Part shown: one piece after another, positions 46,820 to 55,687 of the stretch
How positions within the stretch are numbered: the stretch's first letter is position 1
Layout: each line of letters starts with the position of its first letter
Assembly (NCBI RefSeq): GCF_900142625.1
Contig: NZ_FRBN01000020.1
Coordinates: 1 to 64,000 of the forward strand
DNA from: Roseovarius marisflavi
GTDB lineage: Bacteria > Pseudomonadota > Alphaproteobacteria > Rhodobacterales > Rhodobacteraceae
DNA length: 64,000 bases
Direction of reading: 5' to 3'
The notes under the pieces: model-generated
What the model saw: only the letters and a program-made list of their open reading frames with translations
Databases searched by the model: none
What the model was told of the DNA's origin: nothing
Position numbers and translations under genes: made by a program

Positions 46820-47264
46820 TTACCCTGAAGCGGTCTCTTTCGCAGCGACGAGGCTTAGGCCCTCCAGACGAAGCTCTGGGGCCATGCCATCGGATGTGCG
46901 CAAGACCGGCTCAAGCACAGAGCGAGCGATGCCGGATTTGCGCAACTCAAGCTGCCAGTCGGCGTCCAGAAAGAATGCATCCGCATAGAATGTCTGACAT
47001 CCGGACAGGTGGCTCAGGAAGGATGTCAGAATCCGCTGTTGGTAGTAATCGATTGCCTCTGCAGCGGGGCCGTCGTGGGTCAGGACCGCCGCCGCCAGGA
47101 TCGCGGTTCGGATGGCAAAAGGTGCGCCTTCACCGCTGATCGGATCCAGTCGCGCCGCCGGCGTTCCAACGAAAATCCTGCCGGCTTCGGCCATCGACAA
47201 ACGGATCGCCGGAGCCGCCGGAAACTGTGCCGCCTGTTCAAAGGCTGCAACCTGTGGTGCGATG
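46820..47264 (-). pseudogene. C-terminal remnant of an FAD-dependent oxidoreductase
   Basis: The frame carries RIFVGTPAARLDPISGEGAPFAIRTA, which matches the C-terminal FAD-binding signature (D-P-x-S-G-E-G) of flavoprotein monooxygenases and geranylgeranyl reductase-like enzymes. The N-terminal Rossmann domain is absent. The frame runs upstream to the IS3 remnant, which begins within tens of bases, so the IS or a linked deletion removed the front of the gene. No start codon or ribosome site fits. Confidence 0.6.
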
Positions 47265-47269
47265 GTAAT

Positions 47270-47955
47270 CCCCCCATTTTTAATGGGGTCGAGCCGTAGA
47301 ATTCACGCGGCTGTTTTCAGTTTCATGGCGTGGGTCATGCCGCCGATGCCCATGTTGGGTCGCTCATTGTTGTAAGTCCAGAGCCATTCAGTCGCTTGGT
47401 GCTGTGCCTCCTCGATGGTTTCAAAGATGTATTGCCCCAGCCATTCGCCACGAACAGTGCGATTGTATCGCTCGATATAAGCGTTCTGTTGGGGCTTGCC
47501 GGGCTGGATGTATGCCAGCTGGATATTGTGTTTCTCTGCCCATTCCATCAGCTTGCCACTGACATATTCGGGTCCATTGTCGACACGTATCGTTTGTGGT
47601 TTCCCGCGCCATTCAATGATCTGGTTCAGGCTTCGAACGACGCGTTCAGCAGGTAGCGAGAAGTCGACCTCAATAGCCAAACCTTCGCGATTGAAGTCAT
47701 CCAGCACGTTCAACGTTCGGATCGACCTGCCATCCGAGAGTTGGTCCGCCATGAAGTCCATCGACCAGGTCTCATTCGGCCTGTCGGGCACTGACAATGG
47801 CTCAGGTTTATCGCGCTTCAAACGCTTCTTGGGCTTGATCCGCAAGTTCAATTCCAGCTCGCAATAAATCCGATAAACGCGTTTGTGGTTCCAGCCGTAT
47901 CCCTGGACGTTGCGCAGGTACAAAAACACAGCCCGAAGCCCCAACCGCGCAGGCG
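47270..47955 (-). mobile_element. IS3-family element remnant
   Basis: One terminus lies near 47270, where a CCCCATT-TTT-AATGGGG hairpin (47272-47288) borders the oxidoreductase remnant. The other end is lost: transposase similarity stops near 47955, where a truncated gene of the opposite strand begins. No orfA or second terminal repeat remains, so the element cannot move by itself. The exact ends are estimates. Confidence 0.7.
47303..47955 (-). pseudogene. IS3-family OrfB transposase, 5'-truncated
   Basis: About 215 codons of the DDE transposase are intact. They include the start of the catalytic domain ([16 protein letters not shown], first Asp), [11 protein letters not shown] (second Asp) and [14 protein letters not shown] (Glu). 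The last residues are HAMKLKTAA before the stop at 47303. The N-terminal part including the helix-turn-helix is missing beyond [21 protein letters not shown]. The catalytic triad survives but there is no start codon. Confidence 0.85.
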
Positions 47956-47960
47956 CAAAC

Positions 47961-48758
47961 GAGCAGTTCTGCGGAGCGGTGAAATACGACACCAGGATCA
48001 TCGATCTGCAGGACAACCTTCTGCACGAAGAAAACGGCATGTATCTCTGGCTGGACCAGATCTACAACCACGCCGCCAATGACGAATCTGTAGAGATGGA
48101 CATCGGCTATCCTGAACTCGCCTCTGGTGACTGGGCTGACGGGCCGGTCTATGTTCCGGGCTACTCGGTCGCGCGCAGTGGCACCATCCCGCATGGCAGT
48201 ACGGTCCAGATGTTCGGCCGGTCCTCTACCACAGACGGAGCGCCGTCCTTTCCCTCTGGTCTGGCGGCATGGGATTTCAGATACCTGGCGATTTCACCAA
48301 CCATGGGCGGGGCAGGGAACGAGCCGATCAACCTCGACGCGCCGCCCCCACCCTGGGTCTTTGACAAGGCCTTGCCCGCAACCGCTCCCAGCGGCAACAA
48401 GACCTATACGCAGCGTATTCTGGCCCATGATCTCTATCCCTATTCGGTGCGCCCGGACCTGATCCTGCGCGACGCGATCAAGGATCAGACGGTCAAGAAA
48501 TTCAGCCTTATCGAGATGGACACGCAAGAAGCCACAGGCCCGCAGGGGGGCATTCTGAACACCCCGCCTGTCCGCCGCTTCGTACCGGCCGTGAGAATGG
48601 ATATGCGGATGTGGATCGAAACGATCGAAGAAGACGGGCAGGAGATTCTGCAGCTGCAATACGAACAGATCGTGGATTTCGAGTTTCACTTTGGCACCGA
48701 TGGCGGCGTAACCCGCTGGCCCCATATTCAGGTGAACACGCTGCGCAAAAGGACCTGA
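47961..48758 (+). pseudogene. 5'-truncated conserved protein beside the IS3 remnant
   Basis: From about 47961 an open frame of about 265 codons gives a soluble, beta-rich protein ([56 protein letters not shown]). The reading continues into IS sequence without a start, so the N-terminus is missing. The composition and conserved look resemble a real protein of an enzymatic or heme-binding beta-barrel kind, but I cannot name the family. It points toward the IS remnant from the opposite side to the oxidoreductase fragment. Confidence 0.5.
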
Positions 48759-49132
48759 CCCGGCTCTGCCGGTTCCGCGCTTCGGTCGGCACCAAACGAG
48801 GGCCCGCTTCCGCGAAATGGACGTGGGCCCTCGACAAGCGCCCCGATGACATCTCGACAAAACTCATGCCAGACGGCGGCGTCGCGGGGCCCGTCCGGTC
48901 TTTCTGTGTGGCGAAAAAGGTCGTCGATCAGCCCCGAAACAGGCGCTTTCCAACACAATCGGCCCAGAGTGACCGATGCTGCGCGTTGCATGGATGACTG
49001 CTTTGCAGAATAGACATGGATGCTGTGCGCCAAGACGAGCGATAGTCAAATGGCAGTTATGAACGTCAATGCAGCACGGCTCACCGTAGAAATACGGATT
49101 GGTGTTTTCGAAAGTTTCTGCGATGAGATTTC
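48759..49132. other. Gap before the sensor kinase gene
   Basis: No gene, box or clear repeat was found in this stretch; the promoter of the kinase operon should be here. Confidence 0.45.
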
Positions 49133-50647
49133 ATGCCAATCGTCACTACGCTCATGTACCGATCTAAAATGCCTGTCTTGTGGGTTGCGCTCCTTGTGCT
49201 CACGCTTGGTACATCCGCCATTTTTGAACGTCAGCGCCTAATCGGCGAGTTGACCCTGCAAAGTGCGGTCCTGCATCGTTTGGCATCCCAACAGGCGGAT
49301 CAGCACGATGCGCATCTCACGGCGCTGTCCGCAATCTTTGTTAAGGGCGGGGCAGAACGGCAGGACCTTTTTCTTGAGGTCGCGGCCGCAATCACACGCT
49401 TCTATCCGCGCATCATTTCGGCTCATGTCGTTCCGTATGATCCAGCTGAACGAGGCATTGATAGCACTCCGGGGCTGTCCGAAGATGACACGGCGCTTAT
49501 CCGCCGGTTGGCCAAAAGCTCAACGGGGCAGGTCCAGATTGCACCGGCTATCGCACGCACCGGCCACTATTGGGTGATCAAACGCACGCCCAATACAGAT
49601 GATGCGACACATGCATTGGCATTGCTTATCAACGCGTCCGACCTGATCGCATCCGACAATGTATTCTGGCAAACACCGTCTGTATCGCGCCGCCTGGCAA
49701 CGCCTGAAGGCCAGCATCTCACTGGGCAACCAGCAGCCACAGGTACGGTATTGACCAAGACACTGGGTAGTCGGTCGCAGCCGCTCGTGCTGGAAACGGG
49801 ACTATCCATATCACGCAATGACATTCTGCCCTTGGGCCGGGTCGCTTGGGTCGTCGGCCTGGTCTCGGCGTTGTTTGCAACCGGAGCATTGATCCTGAAG
49901 CAGCGCAGCCGCAGAAAAGAGGCTGAACGCAGCGCGACGCTTAGCGCACAGGAGACGCGCCTCGCTCACGCCTCACGAGTCAATGCCATGGGAGAGATGG
50001 CCAGCGGTATGGCGCATGAACTTGCACAGCCTCTGACCGCGATCCTGAGCCAGGCGCAAGCTGGTCGGCACCTTGCCCGACGCGGCGACGTTGCGCGGCT
50101 GGCAGGTGTTTTGGACGATACTGTATCGCAGGCACAGCGAGCCGCCGATATTTTGGATCGTCTGCGCAGGTGGAGCAAACCCAACCGGTCGGAGTTGACG
50201 GCGTGTTCCCTGGATGAGGCCGTGCAGAATGTGGAACGACTTCTCGCGCGCGAGATGGAAATGCGCGGTGCCCAAGTAACATTGCAGCTTGCTGACACCC
50301 CCCTCACGATCTTCGCTGATCCCGTCGAGCTGGAACAGGTCATATTCAACCTGATGCGCAATGCGCTTGAAGCATCGGAAGCGGCACAGATTACCGTCAC
50401 CACGCGAGAACAGGATGACCATGCCATAGCCGAAGTCGCAGACAACGGGCCGGGCGTGCCTGAAACGCTTAGGCCCCGGATATTTGAGCCCTTCGTCACT
50501 GGCAAGCCGGGTGGAACGGGGCTCGGCCTCGCGCTTTGCCAACGTCTGGTCGAGGAAATGGATGGTGATATTGCGCTGTTGCCGGATGCTGCGCAAACAA
50601 CGTTCCGGATATCTCTGCCACTGGTCAAAGAAGGCGAACACAAATGA
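49133..50647 (+). CDS. Membrane sensor histidine kinase
   Basis: The 504-residue kinase has an N-terminal transmembrane helix (about 13-30), a periplasmic sensor domain of about 210 residues, a second transmembrane helix (about 240-262), and a FixL/DctB-like kinase core with His295 in SGMAHELAQPLTAILSQ and ATPase motifs NLMRNALEAS, DNGPGVP and GGTGLGLALC. The stop overlaps the start of the response regulator gene (ATGA). The sensor domain has no recognisable PAS or Cache motif. The secreted HbpS-like protein encoded two genes later may be its ligand-sensing partner. Confidence 0.9.
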   Translation: MPIVTTLMYRSKMPVLWVALLVLTLGTSAIFERQRLIGELTLQSAVLHRLASQQADQHDAHLTALSAIFVKGGAERQDLFLEVAAAITRFYPRIISAHVVPYDPAERGIDSTPGLSEDDTALIRRLAKSSTGQVQIAPAIARTGHYWVIKRTPNTDDATHALALLINASDLIASDNVFWQTPSVSRRLATPEGQHLTGQPAATGTVLTKTLGSRSQPLVLETGLSISRNDILPLGRVAWVVGLVSALFATGALILKQRSRRKEAERSATLSAQETRLAHASRVNAMGEMASGMAHELAQPLTAILSQAQAGRHLARRGDVARLAGVLDDTVSQAQRAADILDRLRRWSKPNRSELTACSLDEAVQNVERLLAREMEMRGAQVTLQLADTPLTIFADPVELEQVIFNLMRNALEASEAAQITVTTREQDDHAIAEVADNGPGVPETLRPRIFEPFVTGKPGGTGLGLALCQRLVEEMDGDIALLPDAAQTTFRISLPLVKEGEHK

Positions 50648-51246
50648 GCAACTACGTCTATTTGGTTGATGATGATGCGGCTGTCAGGAATGCGCTCTCG
50701 CTGCTGCTTGAGACGGTTGGGCTCGACGTTCGCAGCTTTGCCTCCCCTGAAGTCTTTTTGAGCCAGGCCGCCGAATTACCGCCGGGATGCCTGATCCTGG
50801 ACATTCGAATGCCGACGATCTCGGGCCTCAAGCTACAGGAGAGGTTGGCAGTGCTGGGTATCCATTGGCCAACAGTCGTCATCAGCGGTCACGGCGATAT
50901 CGAGGCCTGCCGGCGCGCCTTTCGGAACGGTGCAATCGACTTTCTCAGCAAGCCGGTTGATGAACAGGATTTAATCGACGCAATCCAAAAGGGCCATCAG
51001 GAGTTGCAAAGTCAAACGCAGAAATCGGCTGAACGTGCAGAGGCAATTACATTGATCGATCACCTTTCTGCACGCGAACGCGAAGTGATCGAAATGATAG
51101 CAAGAGGCCTGACCACCAGACAAATCGCTGAAGCTCTGGGCCTATCGCCGCGCACTGTTGAAAGTCACCGTGCCGCGATTGCGGCGAAAACGGGCACGTC
51201 CTCAACAGCGGAACTGACCCGCTATTGGTTGGAAGCACAGGGGTAA
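50644..51246 (+). CDS. FixJ-type response regulator
   Basis: The 200-residue regulator has a receiver domain (about 1-120; Asp53 in LILDIRMPT, the Lys in FLSKPVDEQ) and a LuxR/NarL-type helix-turn-helix (about 135-195; LSAREREVIEMIARGLTTRQIAEALGLSPRTVESH). The layout matches FixJ/TmoT. It is the cognate partner of the kinase gene that overlaps it. FixJ proteins typically activate fixK-type genes, which gives a possible link to the FNR/FixK boxes in this window, but no fixK gene is present. Confidence 0.92.
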   Translation: MSNYVYLVDDDAAVRNALSLLLETVGLDVRSFASPEVFLSQAAELPPGCLILDIRMPTISGLKLQERLAVLGIHWPTVVISGHGDIEACRRAFRNGAIDFLSKPVDEQDLIDAIQKGHQELQSQTQKSAERAEAITLIDHLSAREREVIEMIARGLTTRQIAEALGLSPRTVESHRAAIAAKTGTSSTAELTRYWLEAQG

Positions 51247-51345
51247 TCCGTAGAACTACCCAATCGACTGCGGCGTCTACGAATATCAGAGCCAGCCTGT
51301 CAGATTTAGAACCGAGGCATCTACTTCAACAACAGGAAGCCTCAC

Positions 51346-51828
51346 ATGATCCGCAATATCGCATTCCCCGCGGCCCTTCTGACACCAGCCGCTGTCACGG
51401 CCCAAGACTTGCCAACAGCCCCCTACCTGCCTTTGGAAATGGCCGCTACAGCTGCACGTGCCGCCGTCGATGCCTGCGCCTCAGAAGGCTACAATGTCAG
51501 TGTCGCCATCGTAGCCCGCAGCGGTGAGACCAAGGCTCTCCTGCGTGCTGACAATGCAGGGCCTCACACAGTCGGCTCAAGCACCGGCAAGGCCTTCACC
51601 TCTGCCAGCATGGGCCGTGATACTGCGGGCCTCGCGGGCTTCATTGGCGGCAATCCCGAAAATGGCGGGCTGCGTGACATGGACAGCCGCTTGGTCATCC
51701 AGGCTGGCGGTCTGCCAATCCGCATTGGCGGCGCATTGATTGGTGGCATCGGTGTGGGTGGTGCGCCGTCCGGTACAATCGATGAGACCTGCGGTCGTGC
51801 AGGCCTCGATGCCATCGGCGCCGAGTAA
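51346..51828 (+). CDS. Secreted GlcG/HbpS-family haem-binding protein
   Basis: The 160-residue protein has a signal peptide (about 1-19, TPAAVTA-QD) and the GlcG/HbpS (DUF336) fold with LEMAATAARAAVDACASEGYNVSVAIV and GGLPIRIGGALIGGIGVGGAPSG. In Streptomyces, HbpS is secreted, binds haem and modulates the SenS-SenR two-component system. Here the same family follows a kinase-regulator pair by 99 bases. That suggests an analogous three-part sensor, but the coupling is inferred from position only. Confidence 0.83.
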   Translation: MIRNIAFPAALLTPAAVTAQDLPTAPYLPLEMAATAARAAVDACASEGYNVSVAIVARSGETKALLRADNAGPHTVGSSTGKAFTSASMGRDTAGLAGFIGGNPENGGLRDMDSRLVIQAGGLPIRIGGALIGGIGVGGAPSGTIDETCGRAGLDAIGAE

Positions 51829-51884
51829 AGCAAACATGGCCTGCTCCTCGGATGGGGCGGGCCACTTCACATAGGGGGCAGGGT

Positions 51885-52550
51885 ATGTTCAGATCGACTC
51901 TCTTCATGGCTGCAATTGTATTCGCTGGCGTTGCACAGGCGCAGACGGCACCATCTGCGTCTGACATTGCGTCCTACACGGGCCTGCATTTGGCCGCCCA
52001 TGAAGGCGACATCGCCGAGACTGTGCGTCTTTTGGCAGAGGGGGCGGACCCGGACGTCCGTGATCGTGCACAGCGCACGCCAGCGCATGTTGCAGCCTTC
52101 GCGTCCCATGGCGGCGTGATCGCAGCTCTCGCTGCGGGTGGAGCGGACATGAACGCTTTGGAAAGCCGCGCCTATGATGTGCTGACCATTGCTGCCGTCG
52201 CCGACGACCCTGAACTTGTGTCCCTGGCGATGGATCTGGGGAACAGCCCCGAACTGATTACAAGTGTTTATGACGGTACGGCTTTGATCGCTGCCGCCCA
52301 TCTTGGGCATCACGAAGTTGTCGCGCGTCTGGTTGAAGGTGGAGCCCCCATTGACCACGTAAATAATCTGGGTTGGACCGCCCTGATGGAAGCTGTGGTC
52401 CTGGGTGATGGTGGGCCGGACCACATCAAGACGGTGAGTATCCTTGTTGTGGCTGGAGCCGATAAATCCATTACAGATCGCGATGGTATCACGCCCGTTC
52501 AACATGCAAAGGCACGTGGTTATGGCGAGATCATAACTCTGTTGGAGTGA
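51885..52550 (+). CDS. Secreted ankyrin-repeat protein
   Basis: The 221-residue protein has a signal peptide (about 1-20, VAQA-QT) and four to five ankyrin repeats, for example TGLHLAAHEGDIAETVRLLAEGADPDV and WTALMEAVVLGDGG. It begins 57 bases after the HbpS-like gene with an AGGGGGCAGGG site, so it probably belongs to the same transcript. Periplasmic ankyrin proteins often guard catalase or other stress proteins; its partner here is unknown. Confidence 0.85.
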   Translation: MFRSTLFMAAIVFAGVAQAQTAPSASDIASYTGLHLAAHEGDIAETVRLLAEGADPDVRDRAQRTPAHVAAFASHGGVIAALAAGGADMNALESRAYDVLTIAAVADDPELVSLAMDLGNSPELITSVYDGTALIAAAHLGHHEVVARLVEGGAPIDHVNNLGWTALMEAVVLGDGGPDHIKTVSILVVAGADKSITDRDGITPVQHAKARGYGEIITLLE

Positions 52551-52569
52551 AACCTGAAGGCACCTGCGC

Positions 52570-52893
52570 ATCGACCATGACATGTAGCTTTGAACAGGTT
52601 GTATGCGTGGATACTGACAGACACCAGGCCAACGCCACACTTGATCGCGTGGCCATCGTCAGAATGCGGAGCCACGAGCCGACGCTTGCTTACGTCGATA
52701 AACCGACAAAAGACGGCAACATGCCCGGCCGGCGCACTGGAGACGTCCCGGAAGAAACTGGCGCGCTAAAGAAGGATGTGATCCCCCTCAGGATGGGCTA
52801 GCCAATCTGTGTCAGAGGCAGGGCTGTGGACGACTTCCTGTGAGCACAGAACATCCGGAGCAGTGTCCTCGACATAGCGCACCAGCTCTTCAT
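52570..52893 (-). pseudogene. Fragment of an endonuclease/exonuclease/phosphatase-like gene
   Basis: In one frame the strand reads LHEELVRYVEDTAPDVLCSQEVVHS with the family's leucine/cysteine-glutamine-glutamate segment (usually CLQE). After a stop and shift it reads SFFRDVSSAPAGHVAVFC. These look like consecutive parts of an EEP-family nuclease. No full catalytic set or start remains. It is fused to the decayed amidohydrolase frame upstream. The family assignment is tentative. Confidence 0.45.
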
Positions 52894-52894
52894 G

Positions 52895-53700
52895 CAGCTT
52901 TCCACCCCAACCGTCACTGAACCCCTCGCGCCCGGCTCTCTCGGGCGAAGCACGAGGGGCGTCCGGGTCGCCCGCACGACCGTGCCGCCAGGTCCGGCCA
53001 GTCCGGGTCCGCCGAGCAGGTGGTCGGCGTCCAGGTCGAAGAATTCCGCCGCATTTCGAAAGAAGATCGCGTGTTTCTGGTGCTCGCTGAGGAAGGCTGC
53101 GCTCTCGACCGCCTCGATGGCGCGCGCCACGGTGTCGGGCCAGATCATCTGGTCGGTTCCGAACGGGATCCGGGCCCCCAGCCGGGCATCGACCAGACGC
53201 CGCAGGTAGCGGTGGAACTCGTCCCGGGTGAGCAGCCAGTCGATGGCCGAGATGTCCACGTAGACCTGACTGTACTGCATCATCAGTGCGACGGTGTCGT
53301 CGAGATAAGGATAGCCTCCGTGGGCGATGTAGAGGTGAAGGTCCGGGTGGCGAACAAGCACATCCTCGAGGAGCAGCGGATTGCCGAGCCGCATCCGGAA
53401 GTCTGCGTCGCCCCTTTGCGCGGACATCTGGGGGCCGAATCCGGTGTGGAAGCTGACTGGGACACCCATCTCGGCGGCGAGCGCGAAATAGGGCGCCAGA
53501 TCCTGGGCGGTCGGGGCGAGGCCCGCATACTGCGCCGTGACCTCTCCCATGAGCCCGAGCTCGCCAGAGGCATAGAGGGCGCGGAGGTCGTCAGGATCGG
53601 GATAGGTGCTTTCGCGGCGGTAAACGGGTAAGGTGCGGCGCGGGAACTCGATGCCTCCGACGAAGCGCTCCTTCTCATTCGGGCGCCGCCCTAGACGCAA
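52895..53700 (-). pseudogene. Truncated amidohydrolase-family gene
   Basis: The frame contains the middle and end of a metal-dependent amidohydrolase: GVPVSFHTGFGPQ (metal His), LHLYIAHGGYPYLDD (metal His) and IPFGTDQMIWPD (metal Asp). The N-terminal HxH and the first strand are missing. The normal C-terminus near FFDLDADHLL runs on into unrelated residues, joining the nuclease fragment. Base composition is high in GC. It is best read as a decayed gene. Confidence 0.65.
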
Positions 53701-53768
53701 TCGCGCCGCCTTGGCGGCGATTTCCGCGGAATCACTCGGAAGGTTAGGTCAACGGAAACGCCACCACG

Positions 53769-53815
53769 TTGACGTGCGTCAATCGACCCGGAACAAGCCC
53801 GTTGATCATGGTCAA
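53769..53815. promoter_or_regulatory. Tandem pair of FNR/FixK-type boxes
   Basis: TTGAC-GTGC-GTCAA (53769-53782) and TTGAT-CATG-GTCAA (53802-53815) have centres 33 bases apart, three helical turns. On the minus strand TAACCT follows the first after 22 bases, pointing to the decayed amidohydrolase gene. No intact gene starts close by on either side. Confidence 0.68.
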
Positions 53816-54343
53816 CGCCAAGGGCGATCGACTTGGCCACCCTGTATGAGTGCAATCCCAAGCAAGGTAGACTGCCCCAATTCGCGTGCAGTATGTGTGC
53901 GACATGGCCCTGAAAACCGGATGGCGGGCCATAGGAGAGCTAAGAATGCCCCACAACGCAGTAGCTGCGGCAGCGAGATTATCTTGTGCACCCATGATGG
54001 ATTGGACAGGTTAAGTATTTCTTGCAATGGCTTGAATGGCGTCGTGTGCACCATGTTTGCAACCTCCAATCGCCCGATATCATGCTCTGGCGGATGTTCG
54101 GCGGGTCCGCTGATATCGACCATGCGAGCGCATTCTATTTGACTTTTCTAAGGTCGAGCGCCCCGTGATTGCGACAAAAGGAAGACTTGGTTTTGCGGAG
54201 GCCGAATAACTTTGTTGGCCCCGAACCAAACACCTGGGGAATTCAGGGCCCAATCAAGGGGGTGCGTGCTGGCCGCACCCCGTCTCAGCGCTTGATGATC
54301 GCTAGAACAATAATGGAAACAATACCGACAAAAACGGGGGAAA

Positions 54344-54357
54344 TTGACGCTGGTCAA
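54344..54357 (+). promoter_or_regulatory. FNR/FixK-type box upstream of the exported E1 operon
   Basis: TTGAC-GCTG-GTCAA, followed after 22 bases by CATAAT (54380-54385). The E1-alpha start is 77 bases downstream. Confidence 0.75.
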
Positions 54358-54434
54358 GAGCAATCAGTCGAATCGGGACCATAATCTGAGGTGATCGTCC
54401 GCGTATCGCGAGGTCGTAAACGGGAGGAGATATT

Positions 54435-55655
54435 ATGGACCATGAAGCCAATATGAAGGTCGTGTCACCCGAACAGGGCGGCATGTTGGCATCAGAATCC
54501 CGGCGGGGTTTTCTGAAACTTGCTGCATTGACGGGAGCGGTGGCGGCCGTCTCTGGGCACAGGGCTCTTGCCAATGGAGATATCGGCTACCATGCCAAGG
54601 ATCTGTCCGACGACAAGCTCGTCGAATTGTACCGGACGATTCTGAAAATCCGTTGGCATGAGCGCACTCAAGCCGACCAGATGCTGACCAATCCGGACTA
54701 TCGTGGCTACAACCACTTCTATGCCGGCCAGGAAGCCGTTGCGACCGGGGTCTGCGCGACACTTCGCAACAGCGGGCCGTTCGATCAGATCGACCTTGTC
54801 TATTCATCGCACAGACCGTCGGGTCACGCCATTGCCAAAGGCGTGGACATCCCGAAAATGTGCGCCGAGAACGATTTCCGGGCGACTGGCCTTAACGGCG
54901 GATATGCGGCCGAAATGCACCTGTCTGACCCTTCGGTCGGCTTTATCGGCGCCGACGGGATGATCGGACCGGCTCCGGTGATTGCCTCGGGCTCGGCGTT
55001 TGCGTTCAGGGCACGCGAATCGGATCAGGTAGCGGTTGTGTTTGCCGGAGACGGCAACTATGCGGCGCCGCATTTCCATTCGACGCTGAACAACGCCAAG
55101 CTTCTGGATTTGCCGCTGATCTATGTGATGGAAAACAATCTCTATCACCAATACGCGCACTATTCCTATTCCTGCCCACACAAGGATATCGCCGATGCGG
55201 CCGCGGCCTACGGCATTCCGTCGCGGGTCGTGGACGGGCAGGATGTTCTGCAGGTCTACAACGCGGCGAAGGAAGCGGTTGACCGTGCCCGCGCAGGCGG
55301 CGGCCCCAGCTTCATCGAGGCCAAGACCTATCGCTACTACAACCACTGGGGGGCTCCGGGCGCGAAGGCCGGTGAGTTGGGCGCTTTTGGGTATGATCCG
55401 CTTGCAATCACGTCCTTCCGCCCCGAACGCGAGGTCCGGGCATGGATGCAACGTGACCCGGTCGATATCGCGCGCAAGATCCTGGTGGACTGGGGCGTAC
55501 TGGATAGCGCACGCGCCATCGAGATCGAGGCGGAGATCAAGGCCGAGATCAAAGACGCCTTCGCATGGGCCAGTGAGCAGCCGCTCTGCACGCCCGAAGA
55601 CGGCCTGAAGCACGTCTTCGCAGAAGGCACCGTTCCCGCCCGCCAGTTTGGCTAA
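54435..55655 (+). CDS. Tat-exported 2-oxoacid dehydrogenase E1-alpha subunit
   Basis: The 406-residue protein is a thiamine-diphosphate E1-alpha like those of pyruvate and acetoin dehydrogenases. The cofactor motif is GDG (205-207) with ENN at 233-235, and HRPSGHAIAKG matches the E1 active-site histidine region. Unlike normal E1-alpha it begins with a twin-arginine signal: Arg23-Arg24 in SRRGFLK, a hydrophobic stretch and a cleavage-like ALA-NG near 46. It should therefore be exported folded to the periplasm. ATG 54435 follows AGGAG. E1-beta is 32 bases downstream; no E2 or E3 gene is present. Confidence 0.88.
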   Translation: MDHEANMKVVSPEQGGMLASESRRGFLKLAALTGAVAAVSGHRALANGDIGYHAKDLSDDKLVELYRTILKIRWHERTQADQMLTNPDYRGYNHFYAGQEAVATGVCATLRNSGPFDQIDLVYSSHRPSGHAIAKGVDIPKMCAENDFRATGLNGGYAAEMHLSDPSVGFIGADGMIGPAPVIASGSAFAFRARESDQVAVVFAGDGNYAAPHFHSTLNNAKLLDLPLIYVMENNLYHQYAHYSYSCPHKDIADAAAAYGIPSRVVDGQDVLQVYNAAKEAVDRARAGGGPSFIEAKTYRYYNHWGAPGAKAGELGAFGYDPLAITSFRPEREVRAWMQRDPVDIARKILVDWGVLDSARAIEIEAEIKAEIKDAFAWASEQPLCTPEDGLKHVFAEGTVPARQFG

Positions 55656-55687
55656 GGCGCAGGACCACATTTGAAAGGTAAAGACTG

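Larger units (their letters stand above)
53701..54434. other. Promoter-rich gap ahead of the E1 operon
   Basis: No gene is supported. The gap holds three exact FNR-type boxes (53769, 53802, 54344) and a strong ribosome site at its right end. Short frames here, including one of 83 codons on the minus strand, have no family similarity that I can see. Confidence 0.5.

Noticed and set aside
48728..49033. 101-codon minus-strand frame before the sensor kinase
   Set aside because: Overlaps the end of the truncated conserved gene on the other strand and shows no motif or ribosome site.
52547..52801. 84-codon plus-strand frame after the ankyrin gene
   Set aside because: It runs antisense to the nuclease remnant and looks random in composition.
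53744..53995. 83-codon minus-strand frame with start codon in the gap before the E1 operon
   Set aside because: No recognisable domain, no ribosome site, and it contains the two FNR-type boxes within the frame.
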